From contig CAJNOL010000758.1 of assembly GCA_905250125.1 (NCBI GenBank), forward strand, positions 1-64,000: a stretch of 64,000 bases of DNA, read 5' to 3'. Of the stretch, positions 12,616-25,627 are shown one piece after another (within the stretch, counting starts at the first letter, position 1; each line of letters begins with the position of its first letter). The stretch is from Rotaria sordida (Eukaryota; Rotifera; Eurotatoria; Philodinida; Philodinidae). The notes under the pieces are model-generated. The model did not search any database, had not been told where the DNA came from, and saw only the letters and a list, made by a program, of their open reading frames with translations. Position numbers and translations under genes: made by a program.

Positions 12616-14393
12616 TTGTATTGTTTTTGTCTAAATGAAGAAAAATTTCCTTATGACACAATATTTTTCCGTCGATAGAAAATTGAAGTAAGGATATAAC
12701 ACTGGAGAATATCACAAGAGAGAGATTTCGACAACGTTATTAGACTTCGTGATAGAGTCAATCAAACAACTGAAACCCAATGAGTTAGAGTTTGGATTGT
12801 TTTCCAGTTTTCTTTCAATATCTTATTAAATCAAACGGTTCATTGGATCAATCAATGGCATCAGTTTGAAATATGACAATTCTATTATTAGATTTGGGTA
12901 CACGTCTACAATTTACCGGCTTCTCTTATCGTTCGATAGAGTTTTAAGAAATCTGATGGTTAGTATAATAGACCAGTTCATGAATGTTTCAATACATCGC
13001 TTTTCAATCATAAAACTAGCGATGTGACGGCTCTAAGGGGGAAAAATTCCATACTTCACTATACTTCAAGGATAGCTTTGGCATACCATTTGAGTACGCT
13101 CAAGTACAGAATTTTTGCTTATTCCATCTTGGATAGTTCCTAATTCAAGAAATCTGAAGCATCGAGTTGAAAAAAATACTTACTAACTATTCTCATGTAT
13201 ACTGGATTCAGTGATAAGTTCTTTTCATATGAGACAAATCTATATATCGTTCATGAACTGGATGGTAGGCAGCTCTATCTGCTATGCTATAGTCATCAGT
13301 TTCAACTCAAACGAGATGCGATCAAATGAAGAAGTACTTGTATAGAAAATATTTCAATACTGTCAAGCGTTTAAATATTATGTAGACAAAATTTTGGATT
13401 TTTGATTCTCATACTATCGATGTTGAATTATTTGAAATTATGACTTAGTTATTACAGATCGAAAACAATTAATCATCAGTTGTTTTTGTTCATATAAAAG
13501 AAAACTAGACGATAGAGAAAAATAGTTCAATTAATTGATATGAATTTATCAAAGTAATAAAGTATGTTTATTTTAGTTTTGATCTGTGTATATGGCATGA
13601 AAAATTATCTATTTTATATTTACTTTCCTTTCATATTTTATAATCCACTAAGATTTATTTAATTACAAAGATACAATATTTGTTCATGAACAATTTATTT
13701 GTACTTTATGAAAGAACGTTTTTATAAAATTAATTTTAATTTGAGTGAAGTTGCATGAATTGATGAATTATCTCATTGAAATCAAATGAATACATAGAAA
13801 CGAAATATGATTTGAACAAACATAAAAATTTCAAACATTGTTGGTAACGTCTTAGCTTCGATATGAAGATTCAATTCATAGCAAAAAAGAGAACATTATT
13901 GAATATATTGCATTCTACATTTCAATATAAGAGATATTCTATTTGCTTGAAAATTTTTAAATTGTAATATTTAACTAGATTCTAAATCTATTTTATTGTT
14001 TTTGCATTGATTAATATCATTTGTTTTATCATTTCTGATGTTGAAAATTCTTCATTCATAACTCATTCATCTTAGACATAATGCTATCAAATATTTTATT
14101 CTCTAAATAAACAATAATTAGAATCAATCCATTGAAGAATAATTATTATTATTATGATTTTTTTTTTGTATTGAAATCTGTAATAATATATATGAAAAGC
14201 GAAAGTTATTTTATGATGTAAAACATTGATCATGAATTTCTCATCGAAAAGAATCTTAATAACATTCATATAAGACAAAAAAGAAATAAGCAATCGAAGG
14301 ACATGCTAGTAGCAAGATAATTACATTACTCTCAACCTGTATATTAGTCCACGAGAAGGTTGCGAAGATTTATTTATTCCTTTCATTTTATCC

Positions 14394-14437
14394 TTGTCTG
14401 TCTGTCTGTCTATCTATCTAACTATCTATCTTTCTAG
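14394..14437. repeat. TCTG/TCTA tetranucleotide microsatellite
   Basis: Tandem TCTG units pass into TCTA units with two interruptions. Intergenic, no associated gene. Confidence 0.85.
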
Positions 14438-16443
14438 ATTTCTTCAACCTTCGCATGACTAGTACATTGATCGATAACTAATGAATAAACCTTGTCATAG
14501 CCTTCAGATATCAAGGAATCAAAGCAAATTTCTGTTTCCGAATAAATACATGTGTCACTGGTTATCCATTGAAAAACTTAAATTCATAGATCGAATTTTG
14601 TTTTTGTTTTTACCTAAGATTTCTAAATTGAAATTAAATTTTTATAGAAGAGACAAAAAAGAAAAAACTAGAATGTATTTATGTATTAAAATTGATGAGA
14701 ATAGATCATAAATGATGAATTTTAATATTGTTATTTATGTTTTTAATAACAGAAAAAAAATAATACTATCTTGAGATTATTAATCTCTCAAGGTTTTTCT
14801 CATCATGATAAAAAAAACTTAGTCTATTTTTAATGTAAAAAAAAAACAACACATAACATTTTAATTATATATTACTCATTTGTTTTTCAATAAACTTCCC
14901 GTGGGCATACACTTTTTTTTTATTATCTAGACAATAAAATAGAAAACAAATAACTTATGCATAATTCATCTAATAAGTATGATTTTATAGGACTATTGAA
15001 AATAAAATATTTCTATTTATTATATAAGGACAATTGTCTTCACATAAAAAATCATAATAAAGACAAAAAACACAAGAGGACCTACTACACATCGAATATT
15101 CTCCTTGATAAACTTGACATTGTCTCCTTCTTCAATACTTGTCTTTTCAATGGCATTGTATGTATACAAGGTTTTTTCGATCGTTCTTCAACATATATAT
15201 GAAGGCATCATATTTTTGTTCTTGGTCTCGTTTTTTTTCTTCTTATCCAAGGTCTAAATAGCAACATTACACGATACGATTAACAACAACAACAATAATA
15301 ATTCTCTTATTTCTATATTTAGTCAAATATTCATATTGAAAGATAAACTCTAAACCAAAATGACCCATGAATGTGTTCGTACTGGAAAACGCTAACTGAC
15401 AATAACAACGGATGTTTTTGAAGGTTTTGTCGTCAACAAGTAATAGAGTTATGTAAACGCCTTCGTGTACGCGATTGCAAAGCAAAAACACGACTTCACC
15501 TTCACCGAGAAGAGAGAACGGAAAACAAGAGCAAACGGAAAACAAAAAATGACATGAAGGCTTGCCTCACAGAGAGAGAGACAGCAAGAAAGAGAAGACG
15601 AGAATTTGTTGCTTTTGCTTAGCTCTCGGCATGCAACCTATTTCGTCTAAGGTCATTTATTTATTAGAATACTTTGGACAACGTTTAGATTACTTATATA
15701 TAATTGCACAATAAATCACATCAGTTGTATACAATCATTTGAAGTGACTTTTTTTTTATATTAAATGTGAGCAAGGTATAAGTGATCATTTTATATACAT
15801 GATGGTAAGATAATATAAAACTATGCGAGCTTATCAAATATTAGTATAACTGCAATATATGAACTCTACTTAAGTGATGATCATATTATTACAAGGTCAT
15901 CATTATATTTCGATAGAATTTATATATGATAGTATAGACCTTTCATTTAACTCTTCTCGTCATCTTTGTTTCTAGTATTCAAGGTCATTAAAGCTTATTT
16001 TTCACATGTCCTTCTTTCTTCCTCTTCTATTCTCTCTTTCTTTCTCAGGCCTATTCCTTCATGGGCATCAACCGAACGAGAAAGAAAGAAAGACAACCTT
16101 ATTTTCTGATTCTCTTCTTTCGCCTTCAGGCTGCTCTCTGCTGATTCTGTTGTTGTTGCTGCTGCTTACGGCGTGTGTTTGTATATAACGAAGAAAAAGA
16201 TGGATAGAGAGAACGAGACAAATAGGCATAAACTATAGTTGTTAATAGTTTTTGTGACTTTTAGATGCATAATTCAATGACAATATCGTAGCAATTTGAC
16301 GAATACAATCTATGTTGACCAAATATCAACTATTTTAATTATATTACAGTATTATTTATAATCCTTTGTTTCTTTTTTTCTTTAATACTGTAAATCAATC
16401 TCTAGATTTATATATCTATTTATATTAATTCGACAATAAATCG

Positions 16444-17545
16444 ATGAATTTTACAAATGATTCTGGTGAAAATGATAATGAAAAAAATTCTTCAAGTGAT
16501 GAAGATGAAGATAATGAAAATACATATAATAATTCATCATCTATACTAGTAGAAAAATTTTTTCCTTCTAATAATACAAATAATGAAGAATTAGATAATA
16601 GTAGTAATGATGATGATGATGATAATGATGATGATGATGATGGAAGTGATATTGAAAATCACTATACTCCTAATAATTTTTTACCAAAACAAAATTATCT
16701 CTGTACAATATTACGACAATCAAATCATCTTGTTGAATTAAAATTAAATCTATTTCATAATCATTCATTATTAAAACATTCGATATCTGATAGTGATATG
16801 TCAAAACAAAATGATCAGCAACGAAATAATATTTTTCTTTCATCAATACGTTTACGTCGTCTTTATTTACCATCATCATTTATCTGTGAATTACAAACAC
16901 AAATAACCAATTGGTTACAAGCAAGTACATGTTTAATTGATTCAATATCAACATCAATATATCATCGACGATGTTGGTCACAATTACTATTAACATATTT
17001 TATTGAACAACGTTTTGTTAATTTACAATTTCTTCTTTGTACACATTCATTATCATTAACAACAATTGATCAAGATTTAAATTCAATACATCAACATGCA
17101 TGTATACCAGAAGAAGATGCATATAAATTATGTTCAATTTTACAAAAAGGTTCACGATTTAATATTGATTCAAATATTTTTGATCATATACGACGTATTA
17201 TTGTTCTTAAAAGTATGAAAGAAGGTAACAATTTAAAAAATATTTATCTATTATTATGATGAAGTACAAAAAAAATTTTTTTTTGTTCTTTTAGTATTTA
17301 ATGATAATACAAATTTACAACAACTTTATATTAAACAATTAACAAGTCTTAAACAATCATTAATTCATCAACAATCATCTGTACTGAATAATAATAATAA
17401 TATAACAATAAGTGTAGCTTCCATTTATTCAAAACTTCTACTTTTTCTTTCGAGTCTTTATTCGATCAGAGCTGAAACGATGCAAATACTTTTTTGTCAA
17501 CATCTTCTACACAATCCGATGTATTCCTATCTTGTTAATCCATAA
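16444..17545 (+). CDS. Acidic protein with nuclear-receptor LBD-like C-terminus, 343 aa
   Basis: Two exons, 16444-17224 and 17295-17545, join in phase (GAA G|TA) across a 70-nt intron. A stop codon in the same frame a few codons upstream supports this ATG. The first ~90 residues are Asn/Asp/Glu-rich with a pure acidic block (DDDDDNDDDDDGSD). The rest looks like a degenerate nuclear-receptor ligand-binding domain: a RRCWSQLLLTYF segment in the helix 4/5 position, EEDAYKLCSIL in the helix 7/8 position, and KLLLFLSSLYSIRAETMQILF near the end, resembling the helix 10/11 signature. There is no zinc-finger DNA-binding domain in the two exons, and I found none in the 800 bp upstream. Animal receptors without a DNA-binding domain exist (NR0B: DAX1, SHP). 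The LBD assignment is by eye; alternatives are a lineage-specific acidic protein or an incomplete model missing 5' exons. Confidence 0.6.
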
Positions 17546-19699
17546 TTTTATTGTTTACTTTTTTCTTTTTTGTATTAAAATTGTCTGTGTGCGCTTATTG
17601 TGTATCCCGGTTGATGATTAATATATTAAGTTATATGTTGTCATCTCGGTCAGATCATGTAAATGTGTCTATGTGTGTGCGTGTTTATATATCAAAACGG
17701 TGAATCAATTTAGAAAAAAAAAATGATCTGTATTTATTCATGATCGGGATAATTATTTTTTATATAATTTTTCAATGTAACAATGTTCTAGGATTCCATC
17801 ACAATGTGATTAAAGTGTTTTAGAAGTTGCTTGTCTACTATAGTGAAAAAGTCATCTCAACTAATTCGAGTGTTTGATGAAAAGAAATTAGGAAAAATAG
17901 ATTAAATAATTAGACAGATCATTTGATTTCTGATAAAGGTTTTTCTTTTTGTATTAGCAATGTTTTACATGTATTAGATGAACATTGAATTGGAAAACCA
18001 CATAAAAATTGATAGCAATTGATGAAAATCTCATCAACTATCAAGGATACATGATTAGATTAGAAAGACATGATGAATATGAAAGAGAACTATATGAAAT
18101 AGTATTTATATTAACTATTATACATATCGAAGTAATCAAACGATGGAAAAAAACTTTTTTTTATAGACATGAAATTCTGTTAGACCATATAGTTAACTTG
18201 TTGTAAATCAATCACGGTTGATTTTTTTTTATTGAACAGAGCACTATTGATGTTATAAATGCCATCACCAAACATATTTTTTCCGTACATAAAAAAGGAC
18301 GCATAAATTAGAATATGATCATGCTTAATGATGAAATTGCAAGAATTTCTTTATAAGTATTTTGTTGTTTTGTCTTTTAGTTCTTCTCAGATTCGTTTTG
18401 CATATAAATATATACATGCAATAAAATTTGTTATTTAGATATTGCTCTTTCCAAATTGATTTCAAAATCAGTAATATTGTCGTAACAGAATTCAATATTA
18501 ATGTAAAACACTTTTGCATGCCATATTAATCTCTTAACTCTTGATATTTGTAAATTGTATATTAATGAATAATTCGATCAGAAATTTTATATTAGAAAAA
18601 TCAGTGTATTCGAAAATTTCTATATTAATATTATCGATATTTTAGAAATAATTTCATGATTGAAACAATTATTGAATGTTTAGTTGAACTAACTTAACAC
18701 GAGCATAGTTAATAATTAAATAGTTATTGTTGCATGTCAATATATGACTGATGAAATGAATCGATCGAAGAAATATGTTATACTTCATGGTATTCGCGTA
18801 AAAAGACGAAGGATAGAATGACTTTAGCGATTTCCAAAAATTTTTGAGCTTCTCTTACCAACGTTTGAGTTCTGCTCCTTCTACAGACAAAGTCCGGGGA
18901 CTAAGATCGGCGTATAACTTTTTTTCTGACTACGCTAAATAGTTCATGAAAAAATTTCGATTTATCATTCAATCAAAATATATCTTCATTTTTATTCTGA
19001 ATGTTTTTACTGTTTTAATGTCTAATGTTGCGTTGTAAATTTTTTTTTTATTCAAGAGAAGAAGGTCAATATGTGACGAAAATTAAATTGACGATAAATT
19101 AGTACTAATTAATTATATTCCATTTTATTTTATTTTTTGTTAGATATAAAAATTAACATGAATTAAATATATTTAATTTGAATTTCAAATGCCAAAAAAA
19201 CTGTCAAATATAAATTAATGAATTGTTTAGTATTCCAGACATATTGATGATATAAATAAAAGCATAGTAGGCAAGTAATTAACATTTGACTGTATTTTAT
19301 CTCTAAAAAAGAGTCGTTTTTTTGATTACCAATGGTTCAATTCCTATTATACTTCAAATTTATTGAAAATAAATAATTAACATATCATATTCCTTGTACT
19401 GTCAAAATAAACAAACAGAAAAAAAAAAGAAAGTAATTTAAGTAAAAATAAATTTGATGTGATACATTCATCTTTTACTCTGACAATTAATAACATCTTA
19501 GATATCAAAATACTTATTCATCTAATCAATGTTGACAAGTATATGTATCGTATAAACGTATGTTTATTAATATTCTATTTTTTGTTTATCCGAATATATC
19601 AGTATTGATCATAGATATAAAAATTATATGATAATATACGGAATATGTATACGATTGATAATAAAAGTATATAGTTCATGGTAAGAAAATATAATTGAA
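17546..19699. other. Intergenic, nothing recognised
   Basis: AT-rich DNA between two convergent genes. Short frames are of chance length and lack coding character. No repeats with clear arms and no RNA gene were seen. Confidence 0.5.
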
Positions 19700-20248
19700 T
19701 TATATAAATGATCTTTGTCGAGAACGAAAAGGAGATTTAAATATTGAAGTACTATTTATTGTCAAATTATTTGATGTGATTGTTGTTATTGTTGTCGTTG
19801 TTAATGGTGTACTCACTCGAGACATATGATAAAATAAATTTTGTTGACCTGATCTAGTACGTACAAGTTCATCAATTTTTGGTGACATTTTAAGTGTAAG
19901 TGTAACAATTCCAGCACATAAAAGAATTATTAAAACGCCAACAATACTTATAATACGTGTTATAATACGTTTTTTTCTATCAGCCGCTTCTATTAAACGT
20001 TGTTGTTTAAGTTCTAATAAATTTACTGGTGTTCGATTGTTTATTATAGAAGATGTTGATGAAATATTTGCACTATTGATCTTAGGTTTTTTCAAACTAT
20101 TATATGGTTGTTGATGATATCGTGTGTTTATCTGACGTTGTTGAAGAAAAGCAATACGTTCTTGAAAATTATCATTATTATTTTTAATCAATGTTCTCGA
20201 TGGTGAAGGGGATCGTTCAGGAATATTTGATTTATTAATGATTGACAT
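19700..20248 (-). CDS. Single-pass membrane protein, 182 aa, unknown
   Basis: Intron-less frame with codon usage like its neighbours. Residues 1-95 are polar and basic, with Gln/Asn/Ser-rich stretches and a KKR cluster just before the membrane segment. One strong transmembrane helix follows (about residues 97-120, ISIVGVLIILLCAGIVTLTL). The remaining ~60 residues are Thr/Ser/Asn-rich with NLT and NST sequons and a basic tail (RSRQRSF). The positive-inside rule predicts a cytoplasmic N-terminus and a glycosylated outer tail (type II), although the basic C-terminus weakens this. No signal peptide and no family recognised; probably lineage-specific. Confidence 0.65.
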   Translation of the reverse strand: MSIINKSNIPERSPSPSRTLIKNNNDNFQERIAFLQQRQINTRYHQQPYNSLKKPKINSANISSTSSIINNRTPVNLLELKQQRLIEAADRKKRIITRIISIVGVLIILLCAGIVTLTLKMSPKIDELVRTRSGQQNLFYHMSRVSTPLTTTTITTITSNNLTINSTSIFKSPFRSRQRSFI

Positions 20249-22941
20249 TAAAATAGAATCAATACATTTGTATAATTAATTGATATGATTGATATAGCAA
20301 AAAGAAAATCAGAGAAAACCTACAGAAAAAAAATAGAGTCAATTTTTTTTTGTAAGAAAAAAAAATAATACTACATAGAAGATTTTAGTTTCTTGCACGA
20401 ACAATTGTGACATTCTCTAATCTATTCTTCTATTAAATGGAAATCTAGCTTAACGGAAAAAAATAGATGAATACTTACAAAATAGAAAATAATCTGAAAT
20501 TGATTGAATATACTGATATGAAAAACTGACAATTGAATAAAGTGAACTACGATGATGAAAACACATATTCATTCCATTAGAGCTTCGAACCATAGAGACA
20601 AACCGACAAATTAGAAAATGTAACACTTATATCTTGAATAGGACGATTTATAATAAGGTTTGAGACTAGCTGATGACATTAACTGTCATTTGCATTTTCA
20701 ATAACCATTATTCAGCAAATCATTGTGTTTTATAATCTGAGTTTATGTGCTTATAAAACGAGATATAGTTGTCGTCAAAAAATAAGGACATAGAAAAGAA
20801 AATAATATCAATACGAAATTGTTCAAACTTCCTGAAATTGCTTTACTATCAGCCAATCACAATTATCGTCATACGTTCGTATTATTTCACGGAAAACAGG
20901 AGAAAAAAAATGCCAAGATGTTTTTTTTTCTTTTCTATTCTTTCGCATTCTTTGAGAAGCCATTGTTTTTTTTACTTTAGTTTCTTATAGATGAAGAAGA
21001 ATAAAAATCCCCATGTATTCTCTCTTTTTTTTTCTAAATGATCATATGTCATTTCTATATCGGCATTAGTCTTTTGTTCTCTTGTTTAGATTTGAAGAAA
21101 AAAAATGAGAATGAGTAAGTATAAAGTAATAATGGCAAAAACAAATTGAAAAGCATTTGCGCGTGAGCACTCATATGTAAAATAAAGCATGCTGACGCAC
21201 GAACAACAAATATATAAATAGAGAGAGAGAGAGAGATCGATGGTGATTAGTTTTATGAATGATGAACTATTATCAATAACTACTAGAAAAATAAGAAACT
21301 ATAAACTTATAAGAGAAAACAAAAACTTTCTTGAAATTAGCTCAATAAAAATAAATTTCTCAATAAAAAACAAAATTTATAATGTCGATTTCCCAAGGTA
21401 CCCTTCAGTGTTATAATGAAACATTTTTATTCCGTAAGAGTTGGTAAAGTAATGAAGAAAAAAACATGACGTTGATTAAAATACATATAGACACGCAAAG
21501 ATGTTTCAAATGAAAAGATGAGTAGTAAAAAGAGGTATATTTGATAATTGACGAAGAAATGTAACTGTAGGTATTCATTAGAAGTTTATTGTTTTTATAC
21601 AGGAAAATATTGAATTTTGTATTGTTTTATTTTCGATTTTATTATATCTAATGAAAAAGAAATGCTTACTTTATCTTGTTTTATGTGTTGGTTTTTCTAA
21701 GCACGTTCCATAGAATATAATTAAAGAACAAATAATCACCGCAATATTCTTCAATTTTTGTTATTGCATCAATGAAACCTTAGTACTTTCGTATTTCAAG
21801 CTGATCAACGACTGCAGGAGTACGATTAATAATTATTTTTGTTATTGTTTGGTACTATTGACTATAACCTTGAGTGCTGAGATTCGAAAGATAGACTAAC
21901 AAATTATATTGATCTTGCAAAAATGATACTGATGAAGATAAAGTAAATCATAGTACTACAATGATAATAATAGTAAGAGAAACAAAAAAGAAAAAAAAAA
22001 AAGTAAAAGACTGACAGACAAGAGATTAAGATAATTGATTATCTGTATAAAGGAAAAAATATATGTATTAAGCATCAGATTTGTTTTTACCTTCATTTTC
22101 AGTAAGTTTCTCATCAAGAGAATCTTTCATGACATGAAGATATGTAGGATGATTCCCTATATGCGTGTTTACTCTAATTAATATATAGCCAATCATTTTT
22201 CTTCATACGAGATTAATTATAAATGATATAGTTTAACAAATAATAATTATATATAGGCTAAATAATATTTATTTTTGTAAATAATTATAAAGCAAAATGA
22301 AAGACTTTGTATAGAACCATTCTTGAATGAACGAGTGCTTTTGAACATCGATTAATTTCATCAAAAAAAAAATATGACAGAAGATGAATTTATTATTTAT
22401 AACATAGAAAAAAAATGCAAACCGGAATTTCACTTATTCAATAAAATCAACTGAAAAGAAAAATCAATTAAGGAATAACTATGTATATTATTTCTTTTAT
22501 AAAATCTATCCATTATCTTTCAGAAATAATAATAATATTCGTGTTGTATATAAATAATGCTATTGAAAACTACTAGACGATATTATTCGACTTAATAGTC
22601 TTCTTCCAATCATTGATAATAAATCTAAATTATATTTTTTATCTATCTTTCAAATCTCACATATTATTTTGTCAAAAGTTATTTGTAACTTAACATACTT
22701 ACTTAGAGCAAAAAAGTTAATCGAAATTAATTTTCATATATCAATGACGATGAAATATCTCTAGATAATATTTTGAGTTTATATAGATATTGTTTTATAT
22801 GTCATCATATTTTGACATTCATCATTTATTGCAATTAAATAGATTAACTTTCTTGATTATATTTATTCAGTGATCATTACGAAGTTGTATTTATATATAG
22901 GAACAAAAAAAAAAGGTTTATGACTACTGAGAAAAACTATT
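20249..22941. other. Intergenic region with one possible orphan exon
   Basis: Mostly AT-rich with no clear genes. A (GA)n tract lies near 21220-21236. On the minus strand, 22064-22160 reads as a short open terminal-exon-like segment; it is listed separately and is weakly supported. Confidence 0.45.
22064..22160 (-). pseudogene. Possible orphan terminal exon
   Basis: On the minus strand an AG acceptor (ATATAG) precedes an open frame reading NHPTYLHVMKDSLDEKLTEN and ending at TAA a few residues later. The composition is more protein-like than the surrounding DNA. No donor exon is visible between here and the EXOSC10 stop at 22942. It could be a chance frame, a relic of a lost gene, or an alternative last exon. 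Low confidence. Confidence 0.2.
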
Positions 22942-25627
22942 TTATTTTTCTGAAACGAGCTTTGCTCGTTTATTATCATTATTTAATAATGAGCCTGTTG
23001 AAATATTTGTATTCGATGATGAAATGGAACGTTTATTTTGTAATGATTCATCTAAGTTTAATTCTTCATGATTTGATTGCTAAAAAGAATCGATAATTAA
23101 AATTATTTATAAAAAGAAAAACAAATATATTAAATACCAATAATGGTTTTTCAATAGCTTGTATTAATAATTGATGAATTTCTTCGAGATTTTTTTCAAC
23201 TAATTCTGGAACCAATTTACAACTTTCTCGAATTCCTTGAATATCTCTTCGAAAAAAAAAACAAATAATTATTAAAAACAAAATGATAAAAGAAAATTTA
23301 CTTAGGTAATAATTCAGCTAGATGAATCAGCATTAAATCTGGTAAAACATAACTTTAAAAAGAAATATAGGTTTTTTTTTATTGAATAAAAAACATTGTA
23401 TTTGCATACCTTGTGGATTCATCTTCTTCTCGAGCTATTCTATCACGCCAAGCATAGAGTAATTTAAGTGCAGCTAATTGACTACCATCGAAAGTTGTTT
23501 TATGAGATTTTAAATACAGAACTTTATACGCATTTTTATCAAAGATTGGTTTTTTGTACAACTAATAAAAATTAAAAAAAAAATAATTTGATTATTTATA
23601 ACAAATATAGTCTATAGTGGCGTAATCAGACGGGAGCCAGAGTAGGCCCATCCCCTCCCTCTAGTGGGTTTTGAGGCTCACCTAAAAACTATTGAGTTCT
23701 GATTAAAAAACGACTTGAACTCTCTCTCTCTCTACAGAGATGGTTAGAGATTAAGCCATAGCATATATTACAATCAATGATTGACAAAAACACTATTTAC
23801 ATTCGTTATATCTTTTACAAATATTTCTTTACTTTTTGACAAATTATTTTTGATTTTGTATAAACTAATCGAAGAAGTTCAGAATTATTTTCATTTAAAT
23901 CAAGTAATTGATTTCGTAAACGATCATAAATATATAAAAGATAATGTGTATCTTCTCGAGCATAACGACAATATTCTTTTGGTAAAGGTCTTAAACAAAA
24001 AGACAAATTCATTTTGATTTTAATTGATATATTAATCATTTGACTAACCGTATTCTCCAATCAGCTAATTGAAATTGTTTACTAGCATCAATATTACAAT
24101 ATGTTTTTAAAAGATAAGCAAGTGATAATATTGGTAAATTAAGTTCTTTTGCTGCTTGATGTGTATCAAACATATTTACAATATAAATACCCAAATCTTT
24201 TTGTAACCATTCGATATCCCAATCAGCACCATGAAATACCTTTGGAATTTAAATTAATTTTATTTTGATAAAAATCTTTAAAAAAAGAACTTACTTTAAG
24301 AACTACTGGATTGGTAAAGACATTATTTAGGATAGATAATTCATCTCGAAGTGTAAGAGTATCAATTAGAAAATCTTCTGTACGTGATGATATTTGCATC
24401 AAACATGTAAAACCTTGATATGATCGATATGAATGATGCTAGAATAAGAAATAGATGTTATGATAAAAACGTATGTCATTAAGTATACTTCTAAATCGAC
24501 TGCTAGTTCAAATTGTATTTCAATATGATCCATCATTATTTTTAATTTGTCAATTGTATCAACAAATAAATATTTTGTTTCTTCAATTAATTTTGGAAAC
24601 TAAATGAAATTCAATTCTACTACGTAGTATATTAAACAATATGTAGACTCACTTGAGGTTCGATTTTCTTCAATAGCATTTCATCTGGTTCAAATGCTGA
24701 AATTTCATCAAAATATGGATGATCTAATCTGAGATAAAGATTAAAAGAAAAAAACAATATATTTAAATTTAGTTTCTCTTAAAAAATAAAATACTAACAT
24801 TTCTGGATGTTTTTCTAATAAATCAAGATCAATGGGTTCGAAATTCATTTGCATCATGATCACTAATAAATTTTAAAATAGAACAGCAAAAAAAAAAGTA
24901 AAACAAACCAACTTACTCGGTAATGGTGTTACAGCATTTGGTTTAATACGAATTTTTGGAATAAAAGGTATTATTGTACTATTATCAATTTTATGTTTAA
25001 ATTTTAATTGTGGTTTGATTAAAACTTGTCGCTAAAATATTTTGAAAATTTAATTATCTTCTTTTGTTTTTCTAAATCATTTACCACAACTGTTGATACA
25101 GGAGATTTTTTAATTCCATCAGCTTCATCAAGTGCAGATGCCTAAGAAAAAAAAAAAAATATTAAACAATAAATAAAAAAAATTTTCTCTTACAATTTGT
25201 TCAAATAATGTATCATTAATATCAATTAATTGTTCAATTTTTTCATCTAAATCTAATTGATCCCAATTCGATGATTGAATATGAGATTTGATTTGATAAA
25301 TTCTAAATAAAATAGATTTTCTCTTTTTCTTTTTTTTAGTAAATAATTTAATATAAAATACCGATTTAAAATACGTTCACTTAATTTATTAATTTTATCA
25401 TGACAAGAATCTATTGTCATTATTTGATCAAAATTTTCAATTGCTAATCGATTTGATGTTCGAATAACATCAATAACTTTCGAACATATTGTCTAAAAAT
25501 AAAAATTGTTTTTTTTTTTATTTTTTGAGATTATAAAATTTATTTTTGTTCTATTTTGATTTACTTGTTTATATTCATCAACATTATTAAATAAATCAAA
25601 AAATTTTGTTGAATTTGTAGAAGACAT
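22942..25627 (-). CDS. EXOSC10: Exosome component 10 / Rrp6 3'-5' exoribonuclease, 555 aa
   Basis: Fifteen exons, in gene order: 25627-25565, 25492-25362, 25302-25194, 25141-25085, 25031-24917, 24862-24799, 24728-24653, 24599-24489, 24438-24295, 24239-24049, 23989-23833, 23561-23410, 23352-23302, 23246-23138 and 23079-22942; every junction keeps phase. The N-terminal ~200 residues match the PMC2NT region. The DEDD nuclease domain has all four acidic residues: D240 and E242 (AVDLEHHSYRSY), D298 ([13 protein letters not shown]) and D367 with Tyr363 ([15 protein letters not shown]), the DEDD-Y arrangement. An HRDC domain follows ([13 protein letters not shown] to LLPKDIQGI). It should trim and degrade rRNA, snoRNA and aberrant nuclear RNAs with the nuclear exosome. 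At 555 aa it is shorter than human (885) or yeast (733), the loss being mainly C-terminal; a basic tail (NNDNKRAKL) remains as a possible nuclear signal. Confidence 0.92.

Larger units (their letters stand above)
12175..16443. other. 4.3-kb intergenic region, repeat-bearing
   Basis: No exon can be supported on either strand. It begins with the WDR88 3' UTR (AATAAA near 12214). It contains one copy of a dispersed repeat with a hairpin (about 12400-12615), a TCTG/TCTA tract (about 14394-14437) and many short A/T runs. The last few hundred bases upstream of 16444 may be promoter or 5' UTR for the next gene, because an in-frame stop lies just before that ATG. Confidence 0.5.

Noticed and set aside
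15267..15545. 92-codon minus-strand frame
   Set aside because: Ends in low-complexity Ile/Val from an AAC repeat; no homology recognised and no splice context.
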